Below, piece by piece: positions 1 through 13,176 of a stretch of 64,000 bases of DNA. The position numbers were made by a program, and so were the translations under genes. Source of the stretch: Paramarasmius palmivorus (lineage: Eukaryota > Basidiomycota > Agaricomycetes > Agaricales > Marasmiaceae). The stretch is taken from positions 124,001-188,000 of the forward strand of contig JAYKXP010000066.1 in assembly GCA_037176845.1 (NCBI GenBank), in the 5' to 3' direction. How positions within the stretch are numbered: position 1 is the first letter of the stretch; the number at the start of each line of letters is the position of its first letter. Below the pieces are notes generated by a model, which had not been told where the DNA came from, made no database searches, and worked only from the letters and a program-made list of their open reading frames with translations.

Positions 1-866
1 CAAAAGGAACATGTGGATGTGGAGCAAGTGTTTGTGGAATGCCGTGTAGCAAACGTTTCATGAACAGGTTAATCAGCTCTAGACTTGAGTGAAGTATGTA
101 AGAGTTGGGTCACATTGCAGGTGGGATAACATGACGCACCTGAGAGAAAGATGTCCACAACTAGAACGACTTGCACCAAGTATCTCTCTAACTGAGCGCA
201 AACAACTATGATCCCTCGTCGAACTTGATAGGTTGCCCGGCCGTTGTCGCTCACCACAGGACGAGTGAACACATCATTTGACGGCCTTGTCGAGACGTAT
301 CGTATTTGGCTCCCAAAGAGTGGCTTGAGGGAAAGCTCCGACTGATTCGTAGTCGATTGTATGACGCAGATAGTATTTTGAGACGTTCGCGACCTGCGCG
401 AGGACGAGCGCGAATTGCTCAGTGCGAAGCCCAGACCATTAGCAGCGTCCAATTCACATAGGTGTATTCTTCCTGAACTACCGAATTCCGAGCAGTACTC
501 GATGGTGGTGATTTCGGCGAAACGATATCGAATTTTACGATGAGTGTCAAATTCTCTCTGAAAGGGAGACAAGATTGGAGAATGGGGAGGAGACTAGTCT
601 TGATGCAAGACTTCATTATTATCGGACGCTTTGCGGACGCTGCAGGTATTCGCTGATAATGGGAGACGTGACCGGGACGTGACGCGTGACGGTTCGTCCA
701 GCCCTGCACCGGCCTTGCACCGGCCCGACCGCATGAGTACTACTTCAGGGTACAAGAAGTTGAAGAATTGTAAAATACTAGTAGATATATACAATGAGAT
801 ATAGGTATTCTCTTCGACGTAAGGTACACGATAAATCAAGGGAAGAAACGATGAATAACACCTTCC
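1..866. other. Region with no recognised gene
   Basis: The left edge of the window, downstream of the first nuclease gene. A 167-codon open frame lies on the minus strand (69-572), but its composition is rich in Arg, Ser and Thr, no family motif is visible, and other frames overlap it. I see no supportable gene, RNA or repeat here. The end nearest 866 should hold the 3' UTR of the nuclease gene. Confidence 0.4.
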
Positions 867-1887
867 CTAGATTCGTTCGACAATCCAATCAAATTCGCCC
901 AGTTCACCTACTTCCAACTTGGCAGCTGCCTCCTGAAGAATAGCACTACCACTACAGTCATCGTCGTCCTGCAAGCCCGTCAGCATGGCATTGACTTTTG
1001 GATTGTCCTGCCAGTCTGGTCTTGGCACAAAGACCTCAGACCCAATCTTGGCGGCGCCCGACAGTGAAAGAATGGTTCGGTTGGCTGCTGTCCTGTATTC
1101 GTATAGTGTGATATCCTTGTTGAGTGGTTCTGGACCGCTGCCGTCTTGTACAGTAAACTGGAAAGTAGGAGGGCGATTACCCGTCCTGAAGTCTGCATCG
1201 GGAGCCAGGCCTGGGTTGTTGCACCATGGAGAGGCACCATAGTTTTGGACGAAGACATCCACTTGGGTGTTGTCTACATTTCCGAAAGACCGATAGAAGG
1301 AGGATAACGTTCCGCCTTGTCCTATGAGCAGAAATCAATCAGATGAAGAATGGCTTCATGATTACAATAACTGACTGTTGCACTCATTCACACTGACACA
1401 ACGTGTCGTCGCACCTGTTCCAGCGTACCATCCAGTAGCACCTTGCCCATAAGTACTAGCGAATGGATATTCATCGCACCTGTTTAATGAAGCGTGAGCG
1501 ACGTTGATCATCGAAGACAAGAAGAATGTTACGTCGTGCGACCGGGACCTGGTGGAGGTGTGCACCTCCCGGCAACGCATCCTGCAGCACGTCTTCGACC
1601 AGCCTTGTTCGCCACTACATTGTTGTAGTGCATGATCTGGTAGACGCCGCGATTGGAGGCATAGCACTAGGACAATGAACATCTCACGCAGGGAAAGAAA
1701 TGCCACTGTACTATACCATATTGTTACATGTTTCTGTATGTTTATCGTGATGAGTGGTCGAGCTTACATGTAGAGATGCGTACTCACGAACTAGGTTTGT
1801 GCAATCGAAGGTGACTTGCGCGCCAGAAACAGCGGTGATGAGATAAGTCGCGCCAAAAAAGAGTTGGAGAAGCGTTGTCTTCATCAT
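867..1887 (-). CDS. Secreted NucA/NucB-type deoxyribonuclease (copy 1)
   Basis: Probable extracellular endonuclease of the NucA/NucB deoxyribonuclease family, best known from secreted Bacillus nucleases that cut DNA. The start at 1887 gives a hydrophobic signal peptide ending near AVSGAQ. The spliced protein then shows ETCNNM joined to CYASNRGVYQ, a HYNN motif, GRRRAAGC, and the family signature CDEYPFAST followed by a cysteine-bearing stretch and GGTLSSFY. Exon 1 ends at 1788 with a GTGAGT donor; further introns lie near 1690-1740, 1490-1550 and 1320-1370. The C-terminal part (about 130 residues ending WIVERI) is acidic and conserved with copy 2 only. About 1 kb upstream lies a second copy in the same orientation with the same exon layout, so the pair is a tandem duplication. 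The family call is from motifs; the fungal role (feeding on or clearing extracellular DNA) is inference. Confidence 0.8.
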
Positions 1888-1937
1888 GGGGTGGAACAAG
1901 CTTTGAAGGTCTGAGGCTGGTAAGACTATGAGATCTG

Positions 1938-1944
1938 TTTTATA
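1938..1944 (-). promoter_or_regulatory. TATA-like box of nuclease copy 1
   Basis: A TATAAAA heptamer on the minus strand, about 50 bases upstream of the chosen start codon. The paralogue has the same element at a similar distance (4013-4019), which supports it as a core promoter. Confidence 0.5.
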
Positions 1945-2919
1945 GCCTCAATGTCAAGCTTGTGAATAACATAGTGAATAGAAAAGTCTTCAACGCGGAC
2001 AACCCAGACTAGTGCGAACGTGTAACACTGGTTTAAGTCCCCTCTAGGTTCCGAAGAGCTATCACCGATTGCATGAGATGTATATTCCGGCGTTCAAACG
2101 GTAGTTCCTGTCGTGGTATAGGTTCATTCAAGTTGTCGATCTTGACTTTGAATTGCCGAGTGTTTTGGTCGTGATCCAGACAATTATCGACATCTGAAGG
2201 ACTTCTTGTAGCAGAGTCTGCCTATACCTTTGCCTCCTGCGTACTAGGGAGCTGCTAATCTTGACTGGTTCATCAGTTGGCACTCATAAAGATCTTGGAG
2301 CTTGGAATGTAGTATTGGGTACGGGTGTACCCGCGCCCATCCTGTTTGACGTTCTCAATGATCACTGATAGTCTGTCAATGTAGTGGAAGCGACCTGGAA
2401 TTGGTAGTTTCAATAGAAAAAGGTGGGTTGAATCAATACTAGTCAGATTTTTACCCCCATATTCCAAGAATCTATGCGTGCAGACATACCTGAGATACAG
2501 CCTAAAGTGACGACACAAAGAGTTTATCCGTTCGAGATCCTTACTGCCCAATCAGGCTGTCCGTCCGTAAAAGTGCCCAACGCCCAATACGGATGGCAAA
2601 TTGCAATTGAAGAACCGGTGTTATTAAAACACCGGTGTCTAGCAAATGCGTCGAACGGGCCCCAGACATCGGAAAATTCAGTCAAACTGTCGAATAACGA
2701 AGTGCAAGAAAGTCGAGAACATGGTGGTGTAAGAGCAAACGTGAGAAAATAGAAACACCTCCAAAATGGGTGAGCGCTTCTTGAAAGCGATATAAGCGCT
2801 CGTACTCTACACTTTGGGCTCAAAAGCGGCATTGACAATGTTCACATTTACATAGTAATTTGACATAAGAGCACGAGAGACTGAGATAAGTGAGTAGCTA
2901 AATCAGCAACGGACAAGCC
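1945..2919. other. Spacer between the two nuclease genes
   Basis: About 1 kb holding the upstream region of copy 1 and the 3' UTR of copy 2. Short open frames on both strands (for example 2474-2752 plus and 2524-2838 minus) overlap each other and show no family motif, so I treat them as chance. No repeat or RNA gene was recognised. Confidence 0.4.
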
Positions 2920-3950
2920 CTAAATCCGCTCCACAATTTTGTCGGTTTCACCCAACTCGTGAGCCTCAAGCATGCCAACCGCCTCCTGCATAAGGGCGCT
3001 TCCTCCCTCACAGTCGTCGTCGTCGAGTTGATCATCTGCGAACATAGAGCTGACTTTGGGGTTCTTCTGCCACTCCAGGTTCGGTACGAAGACCTCGCTT
3101 CCAATGTCCACTGGGCCAGAGAGCGACCGAATAGTCCTATTCGCGGCAGTTCTGTACTCGTAGATTGTGCCATTGCCAGGGTTTACCGTGGTTTCATTGC
3201 CGTCTCCGACGAAGGATGGTGGTTTACTGCCAGTCTTCATATCTGCATCAGGAGCCATGCCTGCATTGTTGCACCATGGAGAGGCTGCATGGTTCTGAAC
3301 GAAGACATCGACTGGGGTATTATCAACACGCCCGAAGGATGCATAAAACGCTGCCAGGCTTCCACCTTGAACTATTGAGACGTTGAGCATCGAGGTGCCT
3401 CAAACAAAGGAAGACGCTGAACCTACCAGAACATTCCTGCCTGCTAACGCAACGCGTCGTAGCGCCTGTGTTAGAGTACCATCCACTGGCACCAAGCCCA
3501 TAGGTACTAGCAAATGGGTATTCATCACATCTGGCGTTGTGAATGTGAGCTTTATTATCATAACAAAGAGGGTAATCTGGATAATTACGTGGTACGAGCA
3601 GGAGTAGGGAGGTGGATTTTGAGCACCTGTTGGGACTCGGAAGGCAGCCTGCAGCTCGCCTTCTGCCAGCTCGGTTGGCTGCCACATTGTTGTAGTGCAT
3701 TGGCAAGTAGACATGACGGTTGGAGGCGTAACACTAGTGCGATTAGTACATCAAGTGGGCACAAAAAGATGCAAATGTACCATATTGTTGCACGTCTCTA
3801 CATTGTCCACCTAGTGAGCAGTAGGCCTATGGGTAGAAGGGCATACTCACCGACTAGCTTCGAGCAGTCGAAGGTAATCTGCGCGCCGGAGACGGCGGTA
3901 ACGATGTACGCTGCGCCAGCGAGGATTTGAAAAACGTTTGTCTTGAACAT
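2920..3950 (-). CDS. Secreted NucA/NucB-type deoxyribonuclease (copy 2)
   Basis: Paralogue of the gene at 867-1887. The start at 3950 gives a signal peptide (MFKTNVFQILAGAAYIVTAV) with a cleavage site near AVSGAQ, followed by ITFDCSKLV and a GTGAGT donor (exon 1 ends at 3851). The next exon ends ETCNNM, and an intron joins it to CYASNRHVYLPMHYNN and GRRRAAGCLP. The signature CDEYPFASTYG with a downstream Cys, then GGSLAAFYASFGRVDN, matches the NucA/NucB domain. The C-terminal extension (about 120 residues, ending KIVERI) contains an Asp-rich turn (LDDDDCEGG) and aligns with copy 1. No frameshift is needed. Presumably exported and acting on DNA outside the cell; substrate and regulation are inferred only. 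Its regular exon structure argues that it is expressed. Confidence 0.82.
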
Positions 3951-4012
3951 GAGGGAGCGAAGTAGTCAAAAAAGAACTGGACTCTGGGATGCTATGGCCT
4001 GCGATATAGTGC

Positions 4013-4019
4013 TTTTATA
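4013..4019 (-). promoter_or_regulatory. TATA-like box of nuclease copy 2
   Basis: TATAAAA on the minus strand, followed by GC, about 63 bases upstream of the start codon at 3950. It is the counterpart of the element before copy 1. Confidence 0.5.
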
Positions 4020-4770
4020 CGCTTCTACCTCCAAAACGTTGAATAATCGACTAACAGGAATGTGAGCCACACAGAGCGGTATTCGGACGCGATTACTCCC
4101 CCAAATGAAACCCAGTGCGCTTCGCCGAGCAAGCACAGTGCACACTGGAAGCATGGATATCGTATAGGTGTCCCCGTGCACGAGTCCGCATGGTATCATC
4201 TAGCTTCTGTTCCATTCCTGTTTTGCTCGAACTGCTTCTAAGTACGTTGTGGCGCACCTAGAGGGAAGGAAGTCCGGTGGAGGTACATGGTTATCAAACG
4301 TGCGCTAGGCGAAGCTTCTCCCCCAGCTTCCGTTTCTGAAGGCTTTGTCATAGCTCAACAACCCCCAAAAGGCCCCATGCGATCCCAACTCTGTATACAG
4401 GGACCTGCATAGAGGCTGAATGGTGACCGTACTCCAAGTGATCATTGATCGTGTTCCGCCCAGTGACTCTGACAGATGGAATTTGTGCGTCACTTTGGGG
4501 TTCTGTCATCAATGGAAATAATACCCCAAATACGAGGCTGGGCGAATAGAAATCCGATTAGACGTGAAGCTTCAGAACCGTTGGGGAAGAGAGGCTGAGC
4601 GCCGTCGACTGCGGGCTTTTTACAACATCCGGAGATCCACAACATCCGAAGACTAAAAACAGCATAGTTAGATTCATCGGTGTGCGTGACGTGGTATGAC
4701 GCACCGAGTTACTGTAACAAAGAACTCAGCTTCTTAATGGCAGAGCAATACGTCTTGAACACTAACCACC
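4020..4770. other. Intergenic region
   Basis: Promoter region shared by the minus-strand nuclease and the plus-strand gene that follows. Only short overlapping open frames without recognisable motifs are present. No RNA gene or repeat seen. Confidence 0.4.
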
Positions 4771-5332
4771 ATGTCCGCAACCAAAGACTCTGTCCTTCTC
4801 TATACCATACACGAGTCGCTTTTCCCCGAGATTCCTAGACTCGTTGATCCAGTTGAATAAACCAAACAGGCAATTCACCCAACCCTATAACCTCCCCGAT
4901 GTCATCCAGGCTGCACCCTTTGCCAAAGAGGACCAAGTTAATGCCACGCTCGACAAGCTTGTCGAGAAACATCGCGAATGGATCGCTCAAAATAACCTAG
5001 ACATAAACACGGCCCCGAACGCTTCCTTCTTCATTGTTGCCGACGAAAATACGTTGTCTGAGCGCATCGTACAGGTGGTGTACCTTGGCCCTGAATTAGA
5101 GGGAAACGAAAAGGGATACGATGTATTGCGCAGCCCGATTTCAGCTGCGGTTCAGGTCTACACCACAATTGATGGAGGTCAACAGGGATGGGAGGAGTTC
5201 GTTTTTGAAGCTCAATCTAACGGGGGGATTATACCGTCTTCTGGACCGGAGGAACCAGCCGAGGCTTCGCAGGCAAGCGCTACTGGAGGAAGTGATGCTC
5301 GAATGCAGCTTCCGACGAAGCCTCGAACCTGA
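4771..5332 (+). CDS. Small conserved-looking protein of unknown function, frame broken near its start
   Basis: I do not recognise this gene with certainty. The ATG at 4771, in a good context (CACC before it), opens MSATKDSVLLYTIHESLFPE and runs to RLVDPVE followed by a stop at 4858. The next frame continues directly with QLNKPNRQFTQPYN and stays open to 5332, with a polar, non-random composition (PDVIQAAPFAKEDQ, ASFFIVADENTLSERIVQ, GWEEFVFEA). No intron with acceptable borders joins the two, so one base appears to be in excess near 4849-4850 (CC). The ending pattern, a hydrophobic strand followed by WEEF, loosely resembles DUF6924-type proteins, but that is a weak guess. Either a consensus error or a recent pseudogene. 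Confidence 0.5.
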
Positions 5333-5686
5333 AGGAACAGATGACAGGGGGAAGGCACGTTATTTGCATGGTTTGGAGCTCGTTGGCTGTAGGATAGGAT
5401 TTTTTGAACTGTTGGCAGTGTACCCAAAGGGGGCCAAAGATTGTAATGTCTATGAATACACGCAGAACTTGGCTTGCAAACGTGTAGTAAAAAAAATATG
5501 CCCTACAAAAGGTCCTGTAAGTTCTGAGTAAACATGTAACATGGCTGAGGAATACCAGACCTTCTGCCCGTCTCTCTGCCTCCGAAAACAAGAATTGCCT
5601 TCAAGAATTTCCTCAGCGACGATGAGCGCTTGAGTCAAGTTGAGTGTGACACGTGTGACATTCCATACCTCTCCTCGTCCTCCACA

Positions 5687-6011
5687 ATGGCGTCTGCTTG
5701 GCCCGTTCTCTTCATACTCATAATCGTCGCAGCACTCATGACCTGTGCTGCAATTTTCACTCCGAAAGGGCCTCATCAAGTGTACGTCTACGTTCGCCGA
5801 AACCACTGCATCTCAGCTAATGAATCGGACAATAGGGTCGTTCGAACAGCTCTTATGCTTACTTTGGCATCTTGCTATCTCATGTGGATGGTTACCTATA
5901 TGGCACAGCTACACCCTCTCATTTGTGAGCCTTGGAATCTCCAAATGTAGTCGAACCGCTGATAAAAGCCTCGTTGCAGCTCCTGAGAAATCACTGGCGG
6001 AGGAAGCATAA
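5687..6011 (+). CDS. VMA9: V-type proton ATPase subunit e
   Basis: Small membrane subunit of the V0 sector of the vacuolar proton pump, needed for assembly and acidification. Three exons: 5687-5781, 5836-5924 and 5980-6011. The introns are 54 and 55 nt, with branch-like CTAAT and CTGAT motifs. The spliced product is about 71 residues, the usual size, with two hydrophobic helices (WPVLFILIIVAALMTCAAIF and a second ending MWMVTYMAQLHPL). The family pattern PKGPHQVVVRTALMLT and LASCYLMW, then QLHPLISP, is complete. The short tail PEKSLAEEA appears only if the last intron is spliced; reading through gives a stop shortly after. The start is the Met just before the first helix; upstream in-frame codons would add a soluble leader untypical of the family. 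Converges with HEN1. Confidence 0.92.
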
Positions 6012-6218
6012 TGAGGGTGGCTCTGGAATATGGACTTGTTTATTGAACTCTCCTTGTTATATCCCATGTACGTGCTGCGTTATATCACTTAAAGCACTCA
6101 CTGACAATCCACTTACAGTGTGTAATACCATTACATACAATACACCTTTGATTGCCTACTATACACTGCGTGGTTCCCAAGAAATGAGATGAGATCAACC
6201 ATAACCAATGATGAATGT

Positions 6219-8015
6219 TCACGAAGTAGTATCGTCACTTTCGTCTCCATCCCAACCGGTAGTTGAACTATTACTGCTCGGTAAACGACTAATCTTCCTC
6301 TTGTCCAGCTCCTCGTCCCATCCACCAGTCTCCTCCGCGTTCACGTCTCCCCAAGAGTTTGGGTTCAGTTTCGGGTTGACCGGTGTTCTTAAATTATCCC
6401 AAGATTCCCTAGCGTCGTCTTCATCTTCGTTCCAAGAAACATCGCCTTCTCCGCCGGTACTCGTTTCCTCTCCGCCACTGCTTGTACTGCTTCCAGGATA
6501 GTCATATTCAGACCTATATTCCTCCTCTGGATTCCAGTCTGCAGGCATGTATTCGATGCTTCTCTCTCCCTCCAAATCCTCTTCGGTGGATGGCCATAAC
6601 ATACGTGCGGTAGGAGGCGTAACACCTCCAACTAGCTCCACCTTCCAAAGTTCTCGTTGCTTTTGGATGTTTTCGTTTGCGGCAGGAGACGAGAGGCTTT
6701 CCTCGTTACTACCACCGCCATCCCGCTTCAGGGATAAACCATCGTATTCATGTACCGCGTTGATAAACACCTCGATCCATCCACCACAGGCAATGCCGAT
6801 ATCTGTCTCGAACCATAGGTCCTCCAAGCGCATGAAAGACTCTCTATATCCCTCCATACGTTCGCGAACGAGATTGCCAATCATATCAACCGATAAAGGT
6901 TCCCGAGATTTCGGATGTGCAGGGTGATAGTGTGAAATGATTAATTCATGCTTTGCCTCTTCTGCTCCTTCTCCTGCCGTCTGGTTCGAAAGCACTTTGG
7001 CCACTTCTCCGAGCCCGTGCCTCGATCCCGTTCCCGGTCCTTGTCAATACGCCTGAAAATAGCCACCTGTGAAGCGCCTCCAAGCTCTCCGTCTCTCTCA
7101 TAAGGGTCCGCCTCCATCGCTCTACCCACATCACCTGTCTGAACTTCATATCCCCATTCCTTGGCTTCTTTTACGCAGTACTCGTTGAATTCTTCTACCG
7201 TCCATTCAAATTTATGATCATCATGACGAAAGACACGATCTGTACGACCAGTTGGATCTAGAAAACCGGTCCGACGTGTATCGGGAGGAGTGAACCGAGC
7301 GTTAAAAGTGTATGATGGTGTCGTGAGGAGTAGCAGGCGAGGCGAATAGATACCCAGTAGAACGGGTGCGAAAAATGGAAATATTTCAGGGGTCAAGTGT
7401 TCAATCCTGTCATAGTGTCAGTAGGAGTGTACCTGTTGAGTTAACGAGAGAGAGGCCTACACTTCGGTAGCGACAATGCACTCCACACCCACGAATTCCT
7501 CATTTACCACCTCCAAGCCACCTTTCCAGATATTCGCAGTGAGCTCTTCCCACCGTACGGTTGCACGAGAACGAGCCCAGTTTCCTTGAAGTAGTTCGGA
7601 TTCATCTTCTTTGGGTGGTTCGGTGACTTGGGCCGCAAACTTGAGATCTGATGGGGAGATGTCAAGACCTGATACAAGAGATGGGTGGAGATTAGGTATG
7701 GGGTCTAATTGGGTATTGAACAAGTTCATGGGTGGCTTGAAAGAATCATCTGGGAGAACAGAAGGTGGAGGAGCGGACAGCCATGGCGCTGGTTGGCAGA
7801 GTGCGGAGAGAAGTTGACTTCACCACAGCCGACGTCGAGGACCTAGGATAAGAATGGATTGGCTTTGAAGGAGATAGCAGATTCTCAGAGTAGATACTCA
7901 CATTCGTTACGCCTTCTTTTCTTAGGTTATCAAGAATCCAAATGCGCCTCTGCAAGTAGAGCTGAGGCACAAATGTTACTTTGAGTTCTTCTACCTCCGA
8001 ATCAGTATCCATCAT
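6219..8015 (-). CDS. HEN1: HEN1-family small RNA 2'-O-methyltransferase
   Basis: Enzyme that methylates the 2'-OH of the 3' terminal nucleotide of small RNAs using S-adenosylmethionine. The start at 8015 gives MMDTDSEVEELKVTF. Exon 1 ends at 7902 and exon 2 runs 7842-7461, beginning with the SAM site VLDVGCGE and later GLDISPSDL. A 54-nt intron leads to exon 3 (from 7406). Splicing restores ATEVIEHL, which carries the ExxEH metal site, then LLLTTPSYTFN and DDHKFEW with the second metal-binding His. After QVAIFRR the frame must change near 7004, either by a short unrecognised intron or one missing base, before continuing AKHELIISHYHPAHP. The C-terminal third is acidic and rich in Ser and Gly, ending GDESDDTTS. 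There is no La or dsRNA-binding domain, as in non-plant members. The family call is firm; the frame problem is real. Confidence 0.85.
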
Positions 8016-8207
8016 AGAATTCTGAAGCCTGTTATGGCTCAGAAAAGGTCAGAGAAAGTTCGCGGTATTGTAGTAGTGAATGGTTGAGTAAAAGGCGTTT
8101 TCTTGGATCATCATGATTTTTGGGAACGTGGGCAGGTGTAGCTCAAAACGGTATGACTAGCTAGTACATGCTCCGAAGTTTCGACAACTTGACAACTACG
8201 CGTTACA

Positions 8208-10381
<2,174 letters not shown>

Positions 10382-11932
10382 TCAAGCAAAGCCTGCAATA
10401 ATCCCGTCGAACGCGGGTTTCTTCTCGAGGTTCTGAAGAGAATGAGATCTTAGACAATCACAAGTAGAATCAAGCCATACCTCATCCCATGGACAGGCTG
10501 CACCTTGACCTAATAATAACGACTCAGCAAAGAATTTCCCGAGCTGATCGTCTTCATTTACCTGGGAACGCGCCCGGGATCCAGGAGAACTGAATAACAA
10601 ATGAAGTTCTATTAGGAAGGAGGCTTGATAGTTCATTCCAAGCTCACTTTGTCAGTATCTAAAAATAGAAATGCCTCATTTAACGCTAGTAAATATCTTA
10701 AGAAGAACAAATAGCACTCACAATCCCAGATAGTAACACCAACACACGCTTCCACAGCATTACAAGCCGCAACTACTGTCTGATAGTCTTGCCTCTGCTG
10801 TTCTAGCAATTCATCTGTCGCAGGTAAAGTCATGCGAATATCCAGCTCCGTGACGGCGATCTCGACACCAAGGGATGCGAAATGCTCAAAGTTGGCCTGC
10901 AAGTCGCTAGGTACCTCGCCGACAATGAGGTGAGCTTGGATACCAATGCCATCGATTGGGATACCACGTTGTTTGAGGTCTTGAACAAGGTTGAACATGC
11001 CCGTGGATTTCGCACCGCTGCCTTCGATGTTGAATTCATTGATCTATAGGAAGGGGTGTAAGAAACATTTGGAGTACACGTTGACATAACGCACATATAG
11101 TTTAGCATTTGGGTCAGCTACTCGAGCGGTGTTCAGTGCTATGTCAATATAGGATTCTCCGAGTGTGTCGAAGAATACAAAGGACTGGAAAGTCCCGTCT
11201 TCGTTGAATGGTTCTGCAAAGCATTAGGCATGCTTCGGTGATGTGGTAGAAATTCTAACCATTGACTACATCCCAGCTGTCTACAAGTTCAAATTGAGGG
11301 AAACAAGGTGATGAATATGTAAAGAGCAGACATACATCTATAAACACAGTGAGTCTGCTGCGTTAGAAGGTGATACAATCCTTACATTTCTCCTTGATAA
11401 CGACCCATGACTGTACTGACGTGTGTCTGAAGGATGCTTGTCAGGGTCTCCGCATCAAAGTTGCCGTCTGAAACCCAGCTTGGTAGCTGATTGTGCCAAA
11501 CAGTGTTGTGACCTGCAATGACACCACAGTCTGAGATACACGGCTTGATGGATAGGGAGAATGTGAGCACACCTCGGATTAGCTGTCCATTTCCCCTTGC
11601 AAGATTCACAATAGCATCGCCACCACTGAAGGTAAAAACCCCTCGTTCTGGCTCTGTCGCGTCCTGAAAATTATGAGTTATTTTCAAAGGAAACAAATGG
11701 GATATGAACGAGCAGTGCTTACCCATTTCAGGCTATTCGCTGGTGTGATTTGGCCGAAGAGCGTCGTGTCGTTTAAAATAGCCACGTAGGGCGCGTCCGT
11801 CAATTCTGAATTGTCAGTCGCAGAACCAAAATACAGCTTTCCAGCGACTTGAGCGGCAGTGTTGGTGGCACTCTGCGCAAAAGAGGTGGAAGCCGATATG
11901 GCGAGGAAGATCAAGAATCTGAGGTGTGTCAT
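10382..11932 (-). CDS. GH10 endo-1,4-beta-xylanase (copy B), intact
   Basis: Secreted GH10 xylanase, tandem paralogue of copy A. The start at 11932 gives the signal peptide MTHLRFLIFLAISASTSFAQ. Exons: 11932-11723, 11663-11573, 11512-11386, 11337-11336, 11280-11260, 11213-11095, 11043-10722, 10658-10648, 10589-10562, 10509-10481 and 10432-10382. They sum to 1011 nt, an exact number of codons for about 336 residues, a normal size for a single-domain GH10 enzyme. Both catalytic glutamates are present, in VVNEPFNEDG and VTELDIR, as is HNTVWHNQLPSW. The C-terminus is EKKPAFDGIIAGFA. All exon lengths equal those of copy A except exon 1 and exon 7. No cellulose-binding domain. A TATAAG element lies about 50 bases upstream of the start. 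Acts outside the cell on plant hemicellulose. Confidence 0.93.
11336..11337 (-). other. Putative 2-nt micro-exon in GH10 copy B
   Basis: Minus-strand TATAG-AT-GTATGT, at the same position as in copy A. The upstream intron is 48 nt in both copies; the downstream intron is 55 nt here. Inclusion gives GEIYSWDVVN. The alternative is one intron of about 109 nt using an AG four bases downstream, which keeps the frame but removes two residues (Tyr-Ser) from a conserved stretch. Confidence 0.6.
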
Positions 11933-13176
11933 TTCTGAGAGATGAGCTAGCTGATGAGATCCCCATCGCACTGCGTCCTTATAAGTGTTTCGTTCCGGGG
12001 GCCTTTAGGTATAAATGGCGTCGTCAACATGAGTTGGGCTGCTCTCATGGGTGATGGTCTAATTCAGCTTTTGGATGTTCACCATATTTGACAGAAATTT
12101 CATTGATTTTTGCACTGCTGACCAGCTCGGGTGTCTAAAGTCAGATGTATGGGAATTCATGACGAGTTTTTGGAACGTTACCGTAACCTTGAGGGAGCTA
12201 CCCATTCAAGCTAAAACAGAGATTTCCAGAGACAATATTGGTCCGGGAGAATAGGGTGCTTTGGTATAGCGCTTTGTAGCACTTTGCGTCGACTTGCTCA
12301 GGAAGAAAGAAGAGGTCATCGCTTCAGAGAAGGAGCGTGGGAGTTAGATACGGACCGGGACTCGGGTTGAAGGTTCCGATGCAGCTTCCCACCGCACCAC
12401 CACAATCACTGGCAGCTATCCTACTTACTGGCAGACTGCTACCGATACTGCTAACTAAAACCGAATCACTTTAAATTCCCAGACGATGATGTGTATTTGC
12501 CAACCTACGTCACTCAATCTTGCAAATTCCAAGAAGATTGATCACTGACATTGACAATCCACGAAAAAAAAAACCACGGTTTCCAAGCTTTCACGCTATC
12601 TCGCTATTACCAGGTAAATGGCCTCTCCTATGTCGCAAACTGCTAAATCCAAAGCCGCTCAGCGCTGGACTATCTTCTCCATATTATTTTTTTGCTCAGG
12701 TGGGTGATGCAGTCAATACGATATTCGAGCTCCATATATCATCACCTCGGATATCGTCCTTATTAGCACAAGCCGCAGATAATTGCCGACAAATGCGGCC
12801 TATTCCCTCCTATTCAGCGTCACTAGGCAGCTCAGCTGACCCCTATGCAGAGCTAGTACTTCCAAAGGTGAGAAACGTCTTACCCCATCTCTGTTAACTA
12901 ATGCTAATCTCGAGTTCAAGTCATAGCGAAGAGTCATTTCCGCTGCGCTTAGGGTGCATTGGAAGGACTCGATACAAACTCGCACCGTCGCAAATACTGG
13001 GAATCCGTCCAAATGATAATGCTACGTCGATGTGATCGAGTATTGTTTCCAGGGAAGCTTAGCGACAAAGTGGTCACTTGATCGAAACGGATGGCTGCAT
13101 ATAGTATATAAGGCTCTAAAGCAACTCTAAAGACCGTGATCTTCACTTGCACCAACCGTGTCAATTCCCCTCTCAG
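11933..13176. other. Intergenic region between xylanase B and alcohol oxidase
   Basis: A divergent promoter region of about 1.2 kb. A 125-codon plus-strand frame (12520-12897) has no recognisable motif and ends without a plausible continuation, so I leave it out. No tRNA, repeat or mobile element recognised. Confidence 0.4.

Noticed and set aside
69..572. 167-codon minus-strand frame
   Set aside because: No start context, no family motif, low-complexity Arg/Ser composition; likely chance.
5925..5950. A 26-nt intron at the end of VMA9
   Set aside because: Too short, and gives an unlike tail. The 55-nt intron 5925-5979 with a CTGAT branch gives the conserved QLHPLISP.
6208..6501. Plus-strand Ser-rich frame over the HEN1 tail
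   Set aside because: Shadow of the acidic HEN1 C-terminus on the minus strand.
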